A stretch of 50,320 bases of DNA from Saccoglossus kowalevskii (lineage: Eukaryota; Hemichordata; Enteropneusta; Harrimaniidae). The stretch lies in NCBI RefSeq assembly GCF_000003605.2, contig NW_003122907.1, forward strand, positions 107,029-157,348. The letters run 5' to 3'. Of the stretch, positions 33,901 through 41,238 are shown piece after piece. A program made the translations under genes and the position numbers. The first letter of the stretch is position 1. Each line of letters starts with the position of its first letter. Under the pieces are notes generated by a model that was not told where the DNA came from, ran no database searches, and saw only the letters and a list, made by a program, of their open reading frames with translations.

Positions 33901-35247
33901 CACCAGTTTGCAAAATTGCCAAAAATAATGGGTAAGATACAGTTTTTGAATTGACGTAAACAATAATGAGAAGCAAAAACCTTTTTTTTTTGGCCTAATG
34001 TTTTTGAGACTGTAAATTTTTTTAAGACAAGAAAGAGCTCCCCCAAACCACAATATACTACTCTGTGATTTGCTTGGCTGACTGATTACTGCATGCAGAG
34101 TGACTACTTACCACTACCCCAACCCTTATTAAAAGTAAACCTCCGTGAGAGCACGTATTCTATCATTGTCACATATTTTCCAACCTGGCCATATAAACTT
34201 GGCCACTTTTTAAGTGGTGTGATAAGTGCACCTTCACTTTGAGATCCAGAACTGAAACTGACTATCTGTATACCTTATATATAAAAAGCACACTTTCATC
34301 GCTTCTGTGAAAGTTAAATATTGCACCTATCCTTGTATATTAGACACTAATATTATCAGAGTTAACATTTTCGCAACTTGGTTTAATAATGGAATACCTA
34401 AAAAAATATACTACTCAAATGTTGGTGTATCCTAACTCTGTTGCATGGCTGTAACTTGCATGTTAATATAACTACATTGTGTATCTACTACTTCTTCTTA
34501 CTCAACTCTTTACAGCCTGAAACCAACCACTCCCACCCTTCTGTCAGTCACTCTGGTAGTGATGAGGAAAGCCAGGGACAGGATTGTGAGCCATCACCTC
34601 CACCTAAACCCAGAGGCTCTCATGAAGATTTTATTAGGGAGATGGCACGATCCAAGTCTGATAGTATACAGTTAACTATGTCAGTCAATCGACCTAGGTA
34701 TAATGTGCATCCTCCATACTCCAGTGCCTCTGATATCTTGCAGAGTCAAAGCTCTCATCGAGAACGCCAACACAAAGTAGCACGAGATAATTCATCAGTA
34801 TTTAGCCGAAGTATTGATTCTTTGGATAATAAACCGAACACTGTGATAGTCAGTAGTAAAAAACATTCCACAACATCATCAGAGCAGATGAGCTCTCCAA
34901 GGTCTGGGTACTTATCTCCCACTTCCCCCATGTCTGATCCGGAGTTCCCCCGGCAACCATCACAGAACAGTGTTGCCTCAACTGGGTCACGGACTTCTGG
35001 TAGTGATCATCGACGAATGAGGCGACCGTTATCTTTTACAACTGCTTTACAAATGAGTGAAGAGGCAGCGCAGCTCAGTAAAGAGAAGAAAATAAAAAAC
35101 AGTAATGTTGGACGGGGTGGTTCTGCTGGTGGGCGATATGGTGCAGGTAATAGTTATCGACACACAGTGACACCAACACGGCAAATGTCGGCTACGTCAA
35201 TTGAAAATGACAGTCGCTATGATACACATTATGAAATATCTGTGTAA
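6804..35247 (+). CDS. ZDHHC5/8: ZDHHC5/8-type palmitoyltransferase, complete, eight exons, 541 aa
   Basis: Protein S-acyltransferase that moves palmitate to cysteines of membrane-associated proteins; in vertebrates ZDHHC5/8 act at the plasma membrane and in neurons. Exons: 6804-6907, 26841-26959, 28343-28500, 29182-29354, 30405-30507, 31683-31774, 32898-33042, 34516-35247 (1626 bases, phases agree at every junction). Features: basic Cys-rich N-terminus (MACCKKKC), TM1 about 16-35, TM2 about 48-66, DPG motif 68-70, zinc-binding Cys-rich domain (C105, C108, C116, H118, C119, C122, C125), DHHC at 130-133 with catalytic Cys133, TM3 148-171, TM4 186-210, and STNE (215-218) at the family's TTxE motif. 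The Ser-rich cytosolic tail ends EISV, a class I-like PDZ ligand also found on ZDHHC5. The tail is shorter than in human ZDHHC5/8 (about 715-765 aa). The residue run VTGKFR..NPFTKGC is diagnostic of the ZDHHC5/8 subfamily. Confidence 0.93.
9069..9247. repeat. MITE family C, full copy
   Basis: Ends are ATCTGTATTAGAAGCC (from about 9074) and GGTTTCTAATACAGATTTTA, then CAGTA. It is inverted relative to 10530-10707. The interior carries ACCCATT, GAACCAAAAATT and CTCTGTTGCATT in reverse order to that copy. Confidence 0.75.
9479..9689. repeat. MITE family E
   Basis: Starts TACTGTTAAATGACTA and ends TTTTACAGTA. It contains GACATGTTCACAGGGTTTTAA and an inner inverted pair. It matches 43530-43738 in opposite orientation and 4510-4694. 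Confidence 0.7.
9780..9905 (+). repeat. Retroelement-like A-rich tail
   Basis: A G/C-containing block (CACCCAGCGGGTAG ... GGGCTGAAGGCCTG) runs into an (AAT/AAAT)n tail at about 9868-9905, as at the 3' end of a SINE or LINE. No coding part is present. Confidence 0.4.
9925..10140. repeat. Dispersed repeat, first of a local pair
   Basis: ACTGACGAAGACAAGG, GTTATACTGTAAACTTA and CACTGCTAGG recur in the same order at about 10737-10870. The pair is separated by about 810 bp in direct orientation. Confidence 0.6.
10530..10707. repeat. MITE family C, full copy
   Basis: 178 bp with a 20-base terminal inverted repeat, GTAAAATCTGTATTAGAAGC (10530-10549) and GCTTCTAATGCAGATTTTAC (10688-10707), one mismatch. 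Confidence 0.85.
10737..10870. repeat. Dispersed repeat, second of a local pair
   Basis: Direct copy of 9925-10140, shortened in the middle (ACTGACTAAGACAAGGGTAT, ACTGTAAACTTAATTTTTAC). Confidence 0.6.
13160..13331. repeat. MITE family B, full copy
   Basis: A perfect 16-bp terminal inverted repeat, TAAAATACTTTATTTT (13160-13175) and AAAATAAAGTATTTTA (13311-13326), then CAGTA. The interior has TTCGCTG and CAGCGAATATA blocks conserved in other copies. Confidence 0.85.
15721..15918. repeat. MITE family B
   Basis: Right end AAAATAAAGTATTTTACAGTA conserved; left end degenerate. The interior CCAGCGAATATACC and AAAATCAGTGAAAATAAATT match 13160-13331. Confidence 0.75.
16638..16807. repeat. MITE family A
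   Basis: Begins ATACTGTATTTGCTTCATTA and ends AACAAATACTGTAG. The interior TAATATTCTAATGATTCA matches 19278-19423. Confidence 0.65.
17075..17215. repeat. MITE family A
   Basis: Runs from ACTGTATTCACTTACATAAA through TTACAGAGGTGTTTCT and GGAGATGTGCTT to AGAGCAAATATGAT, in family A order. Confidence 0.6.
17891..18076. repeat. MITE family D
   Basis: 186 bp with a perfect 14-bp terminal inverted repeat, AATTGGGCTTAATT and AATTAAGCCCAATT. The symmetry gives open frames on both strands that carry no known protein. Confidence 0.75.
18764..19129. mobile_element. Family F element, copy 1, with TCTCGCGAGA palindrome
   Basis: Terminal inverted repeats: GAATAG, three bases, ATTTTCCG at the left and CGGAAAAT, three bases, CTATTC at the right, with TGCGAGA/TCTCGC just inside. 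The perfect 12-bp palindrome ATCTCGCGAGAT lies about 30 bases from the left end. It is far more G+C and CpG rich than the surrounding intron. Homology with copy 2 (44131-44501) continues to about 19318. Confidence 0.75.
19278..19423. repeat. MITE family A
   Basis: Starts ATCGTATTTGCTCTATTAGT and ends TTCTAATAGAACAAATATGG. Its first 40 bases also form the right limit of the family F duplication, so the two elements were copied together. Confidence 0.7.
19859..21330 (+). mobile_element. 1.5-kb non-autonomous element with alternating 158-bp units (HINE-like)
   Basis: Starts AGTCCCCGTT (19859-19868) and ends AACGGGGACT (21307-21316), a perfect 10-bp inverted pair. A perfect hairpin TTCGGAC-ACA-GTCCGAA (19867-19883) follows the start and the palindrome GCCATGCATGGC (21319-21330) follows the end. 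Inside, (A/C)TGGCGGCC-type landmarks at about 20082, 20233, 20392, 20551, 20708, 20866 and 21006 give a period of about 158, alternating two unit types. A (GTGC/GTGT)n stretch lies near 19920-19960. It has no transposase, and its reading frames only reflect the repeat. Confidence 0.75.
21929..22050. repeat. MITE family B, right-truncated
   Basis: Left end TACTGTAGAATACTTTATTT and interior AAAATCAGTGAAAATAAATT are conserved. The right end runs into a C-rich stretch (about 22047-22072). Confidence 0.65.
22150..22390. repeat. Family G fragment (TTTGCATAATTA repeat)
   Basis: GATTAGTTTTTGGTAAAAAT, CCTAATTTGCATAATTATTA, CAGCTTTTCCATCAATATCT and CAGCACACAGGGAGTTCTTT appear in the order seen in the larger copy at 39426-40115. 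Confidence 0.65.
22688..22800. repeat. MITE family A, half copy
   Basis: CATATTTACTCTATTAGTAG followed by TCTATGGTTTGAATAAGT; the right end is not recognisable. Confidence 0.45.
22966..22997 (+). repeat. (AAAT)n microsatellite
   Basis: About eight AAAT units following a run of ATTAATGAAT-like steps. Confidence 0.9.
23058..23178. repeat. MITE family C, internally deleted
   Basis: Starts GTAAAATCTGTAAT, keeps GCAACAGAGGAGAT and AAAAAATGGGTGCGGCTTCT, and ends near AATACAGAATTTAA. Confidence 0.7.
24123..24178 (+). repeat. (GACT)n followed by (GAAT)n
   Basis: About nine GACT units followed by five GAAT units; a compound microsatellite. Confidence 0.9.
24284..25160 (+). mobile_element. Degenerate member of the 19859 element family
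   Basis: Starts AGTCCCCATTTGGGAAA (a short stem in place of the TTCGGAC hairpin). Diverged units carry GGCCAACTGGTGGCCATTTT and GATGGATGACTGGCGGCCAT. It is also mixed with a CACATGGGAGTTCTTTC block shared with family G. The right limit is unclear. Confidence 0.55.
25318..25528. repeat. MITE family B
   Basis: Left TAAAATACATTATTTTT, right AAAATAAAGTATTTTA (25513-25528). About 30 extra bases (TCTTTTCTAGTGTACATGTC) interrupt the right arm. Confidence 0.75.
25690..25745 (+). repeat. (TTTA)n-rich simple repeat
   Basis: TTTATTTATTTATTTG steps followed by CTATC/CTAC steps. Confidence 0.8.
26383..26546. repeat. MITE family A, best copy
   Basis: 164 bp. TIR TACAGTATTTGCTCTATTA at the left and TAATACAGCAAATACAGTA at the right (near-perfect 19 bp). 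The interior ATGGTCAAAATAAGTAATAT is shared by all family A copies. Confidence 0.8.
26745..26812 (-). repeat. tRNA-derived SINE fragment, second copy
   Basis: Minus strand reads AAGTGGTTATTGCGATGAAC, then CATGATAGACCCAAGTTCAA, parallel to 4228-4312. The A box is damaged and the B box kept. It ends 28 bases before ZDHHC5/8-like exon 2. Confidence 0.55.
26841..26959 (+). CDS. ZDHHC5/8: ZDHHC5/8-like exon 2
   Basis: Acceptor TTTTTGCAG, donor GTAAGT. It encodes the luminal loop, TM2 ([20 protein letters not shown]) and the FMDPGVYPK segment carrying the conserved DPG motif. Confidence 0.95.
26960..28342 (+). other. ZDHHC5/8-like intron 2
   Basis: 1383 bases, AT-rich; I see no repeat family or nested exon in it. 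Introns 3 (28501-29181), 4 (29355-30404), 5 (30508-31682) and 6 (31775-32897) are likewise without recognised elements. Confidence 0.6.
28343..28500 (+). CDS. ZDHHC5/8: ZDHHC5/8-like exon 3 (Cys-rich zinc region)
   Basis: Acceptor CCCTTTAG, donor GTGAGA. It encodes the acidic DEDKDDDF linker, then [18 protein letters not shown] and [16 protein letters not shown], almost identical to the vertebrate zinc-binding half of the DHHC domain. Confidence 0.96.
29182..29354 (+). CDS. ZDHHC5/8: ZDHHC5/8-like exon 4 (DHHC catalytic motif, TM3)
   Basis: Acceptor ATTTACAG, phase 0, starting [18 protein letters not shown] residues are 130-133. TM3 follows and the exon closes in [10 protein letters not shown]. 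The donor at 29355 (GTATCC) is weak, but it alone gives the right phase: the two trailing bases TC plus the first T of exon 5 make Ser185. Reading on past it reaches a stop within 11 codons. Confidence 0.93.
30405..30507 (+). CDS. ZDHHC5/8: ZDHHC5/8-like exon 5 (TM4 and TTxE motif)
   Basis: A short exon found by aligning to the family pattern. Acceptor TTTATCAG, donor GTATGT. It encodes [20 protein letters not shown] and then [14 protein letters not shown], which aligns without gaps to the vertebrate MCVAGLFFIPV..LTGFH and RGRTTNEQ. The family Thr-Thr-x-Glu motif is Ser-Thr-Asn-Glu here. Confidence 0.92.
31683..31774 (+). CDS. ZDHHC5/8: ZDHHC5/8-like exon 6
   Basis: Acceptor TTTTTGCAG, donor GTAAGA. 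It encodes [19 protein letters not shown] and a further Cys (LCGPQHP). The NPFTxGC block is conserved across DHHC enzymes (PaCCT-like segment) and packs under the catalytic domain. Confidence 0.94.
32898..33042 (+). CDS. ZDHHC5/8: ZDHHC5/8-like exon 7
   Basis: Acceptor TGTTTATTAG, donor GTAAAG. It encodes a Lys-rich stretch (KKKHKTMTI) aligned with KKEKTIVI of ZDHHC5, then [20 protein letters not shown]. The acceptor was chosen by phase and alignment; alternative AGs at 32907 or 32915 would shorten the start slightly. Confidence 0.85.
33230..33652 (-). mobile_element. Inverted, shortened copy of the 2130-2975 element
   Basis: Reverse complement of the 157-bp-unit element: ATTGCTTTGATAC, GATTTGTTCATTTTCTAATG, ATATCTTC(A)(G/A)TTCTTTAATT and GTTGCTAACAG-like end blocks in matching order. 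Unit spacing is reduced by deletions. The end ...GGCTGCTTG matches the left end of the first copy. A perfect palindrome CTCAGCTGAG replaces the AGCTCCGCT stem. It lies in ZDHHC5/8-like intron 7. Confidence 0.7.
34516..35247 (+). CDS. ZDHHC5/8: ZDHHC5/8-like exon 8 (C-terminal tail and stop)
   Basis: Acceptor TCTTTACAG, phase 0, 243 codons plus TAA. A low-complexity, Ser-rich disordered tail with SDEESQG, a proline motif (PPPKPRGS), many Ser-Pro sites, [11 protein letters not shown], a Gly/Ser-rich patch and the terminal YEISV. The proline motif could bind SH3 domains and EISV PDZ domains. ZDHHC5 also ends EISV. Confidence 0.93.
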   Translation, partial: PETNHSHPSVSHSGSDEESQGQDCEPSPPPKPRGSHEDFIREMARSKSDSIQLTMSVNRPRYNVHPPYSSASDILQSQSSHRERQHKVARDNSSVFSRSIDSLDNKPNTVIVSSKKHSTTSSEQMSSPRSGYLSPTSPMSDPEFPRQPSQNSVASTGSRTSGSDHRRMRRPLSFTTALQMSEEAAQLSKEKKIKNSNVGRGGSAGGRYGAGNSYRHTVTPTRQMSATSIENDSRYDTHYEISV

Positions 35248-35891
35248 TATGGCATCACTATTTACAGTACTTGCACATGCATGACAGGTTTTTCTGTCAA
35301 GTTGTGATTTTTTGTCATTGTTGAATTGAAGGCCTTGGCTGTGAATATGTAAATAGTATATATATTATGTATGTTGTCAGTAATGTATTTTTAGCCTTGC
35401 AAATGAATCTTGAATTTTTATTTTATGAAATCATCACATTGTACATGTGAAGCGATGAAGAAAAATTTGAAGTGTACAGATTTAGCTTCTTTTATATGTA
35501 GAGCAACCAGTTTGGGCTTCAGTTTAGGGAAAACATTCCCATACACATTAGACGAATTTGAATTTCAAACTGCAAAATCATTGATCATTGGTTAAGTCTT
35601 GTGGTATATTAGAGTTATATGTGTTATAGGTCGATACTAGATTCCAAGTGGTGGATTATAGACGAGTTCTACAGTTGCAGTGGTACTGGGTTTGCAGGAT
35701 TACCAGTTGTTGTCATTTTTTTTTATTTATATTATTGTTATTTTTTGGTGTTTTACATCATCGAAACTGCTCCATAACAATTAAGCTCTTATACAAAGTC
35801 CTACTTCGCAAAGCCAGTGCTCCAGTCAAATTACTGGTACCATTTTGATGAAAATAAATATTCCTCCGAATAAATAGTGTCTAACAATAAA
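35248..35891 (+). promoter_or_regulatory. ZDHHC5/8: Probable 3' UTR with poly(A) signals of the ZDHHC5/8-like gene
   Basis: Non-coding sequence after TAA. Three AATAAA hexamers cluster at 35853-35858, 35869-35874 and 35886-35891, the first convincing group downstream of the stop. The cleavage site cannot be fixed from sequence. Confidence 0.55.
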
Positions 35892-36064
35892 TATGACCCT
35901 GTATTTTGACAGTCTGCTGTCTATATTTATGTGAAGGAGTGTAATTGTCACAACCAAATTGTTACGTCACCACTGATGTCTATGCACTGTTTATTAGAAA
36001 AAAGTGAGTGCTCAGAGATTGAAGCGAGGAGTAAAAATGCTCCTTGAAGTTCACACCAGCATTT

Positions 36065-36558
36065 CAGTGCTTCCTCAATTCCAGCAACTCAATGCTCCCT
36101 GGAGTCCAGTTCAGTAACTCAATGCTCCCTGGAGTCCAGTTCAGTAACTCAATGCTCCCTGGAGTCCAGTCCATCAACCCAATGCTCCCTGGAGTCCAGT
36201 TCATCAACCCAATGCTCCCTTGAGTCCAGTCCATCAACCCAATGCTCCCTGAAGTAGACTCATTTAACCCAATGCTCCCTGGAGTAGACTCATTCAACCC
36301 ATTGCTTCTTGCAGTCTATCAACACATTGTTCCTTGCAGTCCAGTACATCAAGCCATTGCTCCTTGCAGTCCACTACATTAAGCCATTTCCCCCTGCAGT
36401 CCACTTCATTCAGCTGTTGCTCATTGCAGTCCACCTTTCAACCCAATGCTCCTTTCAGTCCACCCTATCAACCCAGTGTACTTTGCAGTCCACTCCATCG
36501 AGTCGTAATTGCTTCTTGCAGTTCACTCCATCGAGCCATTGCTCCCTGCAGTTGCACC
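36065..36558. repeat. 30-bp minisatellite, about 16 units
   Basis: AATGCTCCCTGGAGTCCAGT recurs every 30 bases from 36091. The left units are near-identical; units right of about 36300 diverge (TTGCTCCTTGCAGTCCA). It starts about 170 bases past the last AATAAA of the ZDHHC5/8-like gene, so it is in its distal 3' UTR or just beyond. Because 30 is a multiple of 3, it opens long frames on both strands; I do not read them as genes. Confidence 0.9.
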
Positions 36559-37118
36559 AATGTGTATATATTTTTGTGGTTCACAACAAAATGTACAAAT
36601 CAAGGAGAAAATTCCATTATATATTGTGACCCAGCATTTGTAAATGTTCATGTGAATCAGTGTTGTTTATTTAGTAAAGGGTGTAATCATGATGTAACTT
36701 GATGTAACCGTATTCCAACTTTTTGGTTACAGTTTATGCAAAGTCTTTGTTTTCTATCTCTGATATTGAAAGTTAGGGTGTTTACATACTCCTAGTGTAG
36801 TTTTGATCCATGGTTACTACTGCCCTGTTTACAAGTCGTACATTTTCAGAATACATTTATTTTAAAATTGTTTTGAAACATACCTGCCATTGTTTTTATA
36901 TTTACTGCTATTTCCTTTGTTTTCAATGTTTCATTATTACCCTACATCATCCAAAACTGTTTTTGTTTATGTACATTAATCTTCAACATTTGGATTGCAC
37001 AGTAAATCCAGCGAATTGAATGTTGAACTCTTGTTTGGCTTTAATGGCCAATGAAATGAATCACACTCATTGACCTCTGCAAATTGCATGTAAATCACTT
37101 TTGTTTGAATTTGGAATT

Positions 37119-37616
37119 NNNNNNNNNNNNNNNNNNNNNNNNNNNNNNNNNNNNNNNNNNNNNNNNNNNNNNNNNNNNNNNNNNNNNNNNNNNNNNNNNN
37201 NNNNNNNNNNNNNNNNNNNNNNNNNNNNNNNNNNNNNNNNNNNNNNNNNNNNNNNNNNNNNNNNNNNNNNNNNNNNNNNNNNNNNNNNNNNNNNNNNNNN
37301 NNNNNNNNNNNNNNNNNNNNNNNNNNNNNNNNNNNNNNNNNNNNNNNNNNNNNNNNNNNNNNNNNNNNNNNNNNNNNNNNNNNNNNNNNNNNNNNNNNNN
37401 NNNNNNNNNNNNNNNNNNNNNNNNNNNNNNNNNNNNNNNNNNNNNNNNNNNNNNNNNNNNNNNNNNNNNNNNNNNNNNNNNNNNNNNNNNNNNNNNNNNN
37501 NNNNNNNNNNNNNNNNNNNNNNNNNNNNNNNNNNNNNNNNNNNNNNNNNNNNNNNNNNNNNNNNNNNNNNNNNNNNNNNNNNNNNNNNNNNNNNNNNNNN
37601 NNNNNNNNNNNNNNNN
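37119..37616. other. Assembly gap (498 Ns)
   Basis: Unknown bases. The right edge meets the 32-bp array within about 25 bases, suggesting the array itself broke the assembly. Open frames drawn through the Ns are meaningless. Confidence 1.
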
Positions 37617-37639
37617 GTTTGTAGTATATAGTATAGTAT

Positions 37640-38765
37640 TAGTATATATGGAATAAAGAACATTAGTTAAGCTCAGACAATAGAATAATGAACACTTGTT
37701 AAGCTTATCCAATGGGATAAAGAACACTAGTTAAGCTTATCCAATGGGATAAAGAACACTAGTTAAGCTTATCCAATGGGATAAAGAACACTAGTTAAGC
37801 TTATCCAATGGGATAAAGAACACTAGTTAAGCTTATCCAATGGGATAAAGAACACTAGTTAAGCTTATCCAATGGGATAAAGAACACTAGTTAAGCTTAT
37901 CCAATGGGATAAAGAACACTAGTTAAGCTTATCCAATGGGATAAAGAACACTAGTTAAGCTTATCCAATGGGATAAAGAACACTAGTTAAGCTTATCCAA
38001 TGGGATAAAGAACACTAGTTAAGCTTATCCAATGGGATAAAGAACACTAGTTAAGTTTATCCAATGGGATAAAGAACACTAGTTAAGCTTATCCAATGGG
38101 ATAAAGAACACTAGTTAAGCTTATCCAATGGGATAAAGAACACTAGTTAAGCTTATTCAATGGGATAAAGAACACTAGTTAAGCTTATCCAATGGGATAA
38201 AGAACACTAGTTAAGCTTATCCAATGGGATAAAGAACACTAGTTAAGCTTAGCCAATAGAATAAAGAATGCTTGCTACATTAGCTAATGGAATGAAGAAC
38301 ACTTGGTGGGCATAGCTAATGGAATAAAGAACCCTCGTTAAGCTTGGTCAATGGAATGAAGAACGCTTGGTGGGCATAGCTAATGGAATAAAGAACCCTC
38401 GTTAAGCTTGGTCAATGGAATGAAGAACACTTGGTGGGCATAGCTAATGGAATAAAGAACCCTCGTTAAGCTTGGTCAATGGAATGAAGAATGCTTGCTA
38501 CATTAGCTAATGGAATGAAGAACACTTGTTAGGCTCAGTCAGTGGAATAAAGAACACTTGGTGGGTTTGGCTAATAGAATGAAGAGTACTTGGTGGGTTT
38601 GGCTAATGGAATGAAGAATGCTTTTTAAGTTAGCTAATAGAATGAAGAATGCTTTTTAAGTTAGCTAATAGAATGAAGAATGCTTTTTAAGTTAGCTAAT
38701 AGAATGAAGAGTACTTGTTCAGCTTTATAGTCAGTGGAATAAAGAACACTCGTTAAGCTTACCTG
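37640..38765. repeat. 32-bp satellite array with a hairpin and CCAAT box in each unit
   Basis: Unit core AAGCTTATCCAATGGGATAA, then AGAACACTAGTT, repeats every 32 bases from about 37701. About 17 units to 38250 are essentially identical. Each contains the perfect inverted repeat TTATCC-AATG-GGATAA, a CCAATGG box, and HindIII and SpeI sites. To the right the units decay and form a 64-base two-unit period (AAGCTTGG at 38340, 38404, 38468), then a run of TTTTTAAGTTAGCTAATAGA units near 38615-38710. There are no spacers and no cas-like genes. Confidence 0.92.
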
Positions 38766-39200
38766 ATGGTTGTCCAGATAAGATTGAGTGAAAAGGAACT
38801 GTTCGATGATGAGTTAATCTGAGTTAATAAGTTCTGCCATTGAAATCGAGTTGAGCAAATGAATACAAAACAGTCCTGAATATGCAAATGGGTATAGGCC
38901 AGTTTTAGTTGAAACTTTTGGAGTGATTGTTTTTATCTGACTTGTGAAATCGTAATAAATGTGATGAAAGTACAAGAAAGTTATTTCTCTTTTTTTGACT
39001 CCTGTGTGTGAAGCACAATGGGAGGTTTAGTGAAGGGGGAAGGTATGGTTCAATTTATATTAATATAATTGTGCCATACCTTCCCTTGTTACTAAACCTA
39101 AGCTTCGCAAACATTTCTATGTTCAGTCACGGGATATTCAACTCTTGTTTAATTAAACTTAATTAGAACGCAATTCTAAGTTGTATTGCAATGTAATTGG

Positions 39201-39356
39201 GTGTTTTGTATGGAATTTATTTTCACTGATTTTTGATGAGTTTAATGTGAAATATTAGAAAAAAAGTATATTCGCTGAAATTTATTTTGACGGAATCATC
39301 CCTTCAGCGAAAATAGCGAAAATAAATTCCAAGCGAAAATAAAGTATTCTACAGTA
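39201..39356. repeat. MITE family B, inverted copy
   Basis: GGAATTTATTTTCACTGATT at the left and AAAATAAAGTATTCTACAGTA at the right; CAGCGAAAATAGCGAAAATA inside. Confidence 0.75.
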
Positions 39357-39425
39357 ATTGTGTTTATATCGCAACTATATTAAAAGTTAATTCAACTATA
39401 TTAACAGTTAATCCAATGTGTGGTG

Positions 39426-40115
39426 TTACAACTACGGTAACACCTGTATGTGTGTGTCCGTCTGTGCCACTGATATCTGAAGAGCCATTCATTGGATTTT
39501 GATGAAACTTGGTACATAGATGCTCTGAACACAGATTTGATTAGTTTTGGGTGAAAATCTGTGCATATCAATTACCTAATTTGCATAATGATCAGTCAAT
39601 TTTCGGCTTTTCCACTTATAATTTCAAGTATTAATCATCACATTTCAATGAAACTTGGTACCGGGTACATGCATCTACTAGGACTATACAGAGACCCGAT
39701 TAGTTTTAGGGTAAATAATTGTGCATATTAATTACCTAATTTGCATAGCTTTTCCACTGATATCTCGAGTCCAAATCACATTTCAATGAAACTGTAGATA
39801 GATGCTCTAGGACAATAGACAAACCTGATTAATTTTGAGTTGAAATCATATTAATTACCTAATTTGCATAATTAACCAATTTTAAGCTTTCACACTGATG
39901 TTTAAAGTATTATTCTATTTCAATGTAACTTGGTACAAAGATGCTCTTGGACAAATCTGATTAGTTTTGAATTAAAATATGTTCATATTAATTCCCTAAT
40001 TAGCATAATAATTCATAATTGTTTGGTTCTGATCACATTTCAAATTAATTTTTTACTGTGTTTCCAATACTCTCAGCACACAGAGGTTCTTTCTAAGCTT
40101 TCTTTGATTTAGCTT
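39426..40115 (+). mobile_element. Family G element with repeated TTTGCATA units
   Basis: Begins ACAACTACGGTAACACCTGT. Four units carry TTAATTACCTAATTTGCATA at about 39571, 39731, 39853 and 39991 (intact spacing about 160, others shortened by deletions). Each is followed by GCTTTTCCACTGATAT-like and CAATGAAACTTGGTAC-like blocks. It ends CAGCACACAGAGGTTCTTTC. Non-coding. Confidence 0.65.
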
Positions 40116-40207
40116 TGCTGTAATCATAGATGACAGAGCAGAGCTGTTCATATACTATTAGGTTATTGTCCATTGTTGTCTTGTTTTTTTTGCTTTGATT
40201 TGTTATT

Positions 40208-40520
40208 AGGCCCTGTTCAAAACAGGGACTTATAATTTGGTCTCCGTGCGTCCATCAGGAATCGTATTTCAGAATCCAGTGGACCATCTGTTCATTCTTT
40301 AGGACATATGCACATGCAGTGGTTTACTGATTCAATCCATGATTCTTGACTGGCAGCCAGTTTGGTTTTTGAAAATGTATCTCATGCATGCTTTGTCAGT
40401 TTTTGTTCAAATTTAGTACATACATTATACATATTAGGATACATATCCATGATGATTGGTTTCACAATCAGACCAAATATGGCCGCCAGTCAGCCATCTT
40501 GTTTTTGGTAAATGGTATAT
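40208..40520 (+). mobile_element. Short member of the 19859 element family
   Basis: Starts TAGGCCCTGTTCAAAACAGGG (CCCTGTT-CAA-AACAGGG stem) and GGACTTATAATTTGGTCTCC. Then come diverged units with GACTGGCAGCCAGTTT and ATATGGCCGCCAGTCAGCCA. Confidence 0.6.
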
Positions 40521-41238
40521 CATGGATTACTTTGATATTTGAGGTGTACATTATTTTTGTGATCAATTTGTTCTCAACTTGGCTACCACAAAGTTATTGT
40601 AGAACAGCGGAGCTATTTCAACCACTATGTTGCTTGTTGTCTGGACCACCGTCAAGATGGTTGTCTGACCAAATGTCATTGTTGCCAACCAGAGACATAT
40701 GGTGGCATTTGGAATAAAGTGAAACATATGATAGGTAAGAATGCCACAACTCATCTTTGAGGTCAGTATTAATGTTACTCAGTTAATGAACCTCTGTCCT
40801 GTTGATATCGACCATCTAAATTACTCAATATTGTGCTCTGATTGTCTGTGTAGAAATATGTCTTATGTCATGACAACTTTAATATGGCTCCTGTCATAAA
40901 GGATACCAGTATTGCGGAAGAACAGAGTCACATGTAGTTCGGAAAATATGGGGAATATACATAGTAATATCGGGGAAAATAGTATTGAGAGTATCTTTTT
41001 AAAGCGCTACAATCTTCAGCAGCTCGTGTCCGAATCACTAGGGTACCATATTGAACACTGAAGAGAAAGTACATGTAGATAGCGAAGGTTGAAGTGGGAC
41101 ATGGCGCTAATATTGCCAGATAGTTAATTTAAAGAAAAAAATTCTGGTGCCACTTGTGTTGGGTTTGGAGCACCGCGGAGGGTGCAATTCACACGAACTT
41201 GTCAGGCTACCTGCAGGGAAGAAAGGTGTTTGGCTTGA

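Noticed and set aside
36064-36702. Repetitive protein genes (NWTPGSIGL-type on minus, Ser/Pro-rich on plus)
   Set aside because: Open frames follow from the 30-bp period; no codon bias, splice signals or homology support them.
37067-37727. Long open frames of about 176-210 codons across the N gap
   Set aside because: They consist almost wholly of unknown bases.
37640-38765. CRISPR array
   Set aside because: Units are head to tail with no spacers, in an animal genome with no cas genes.
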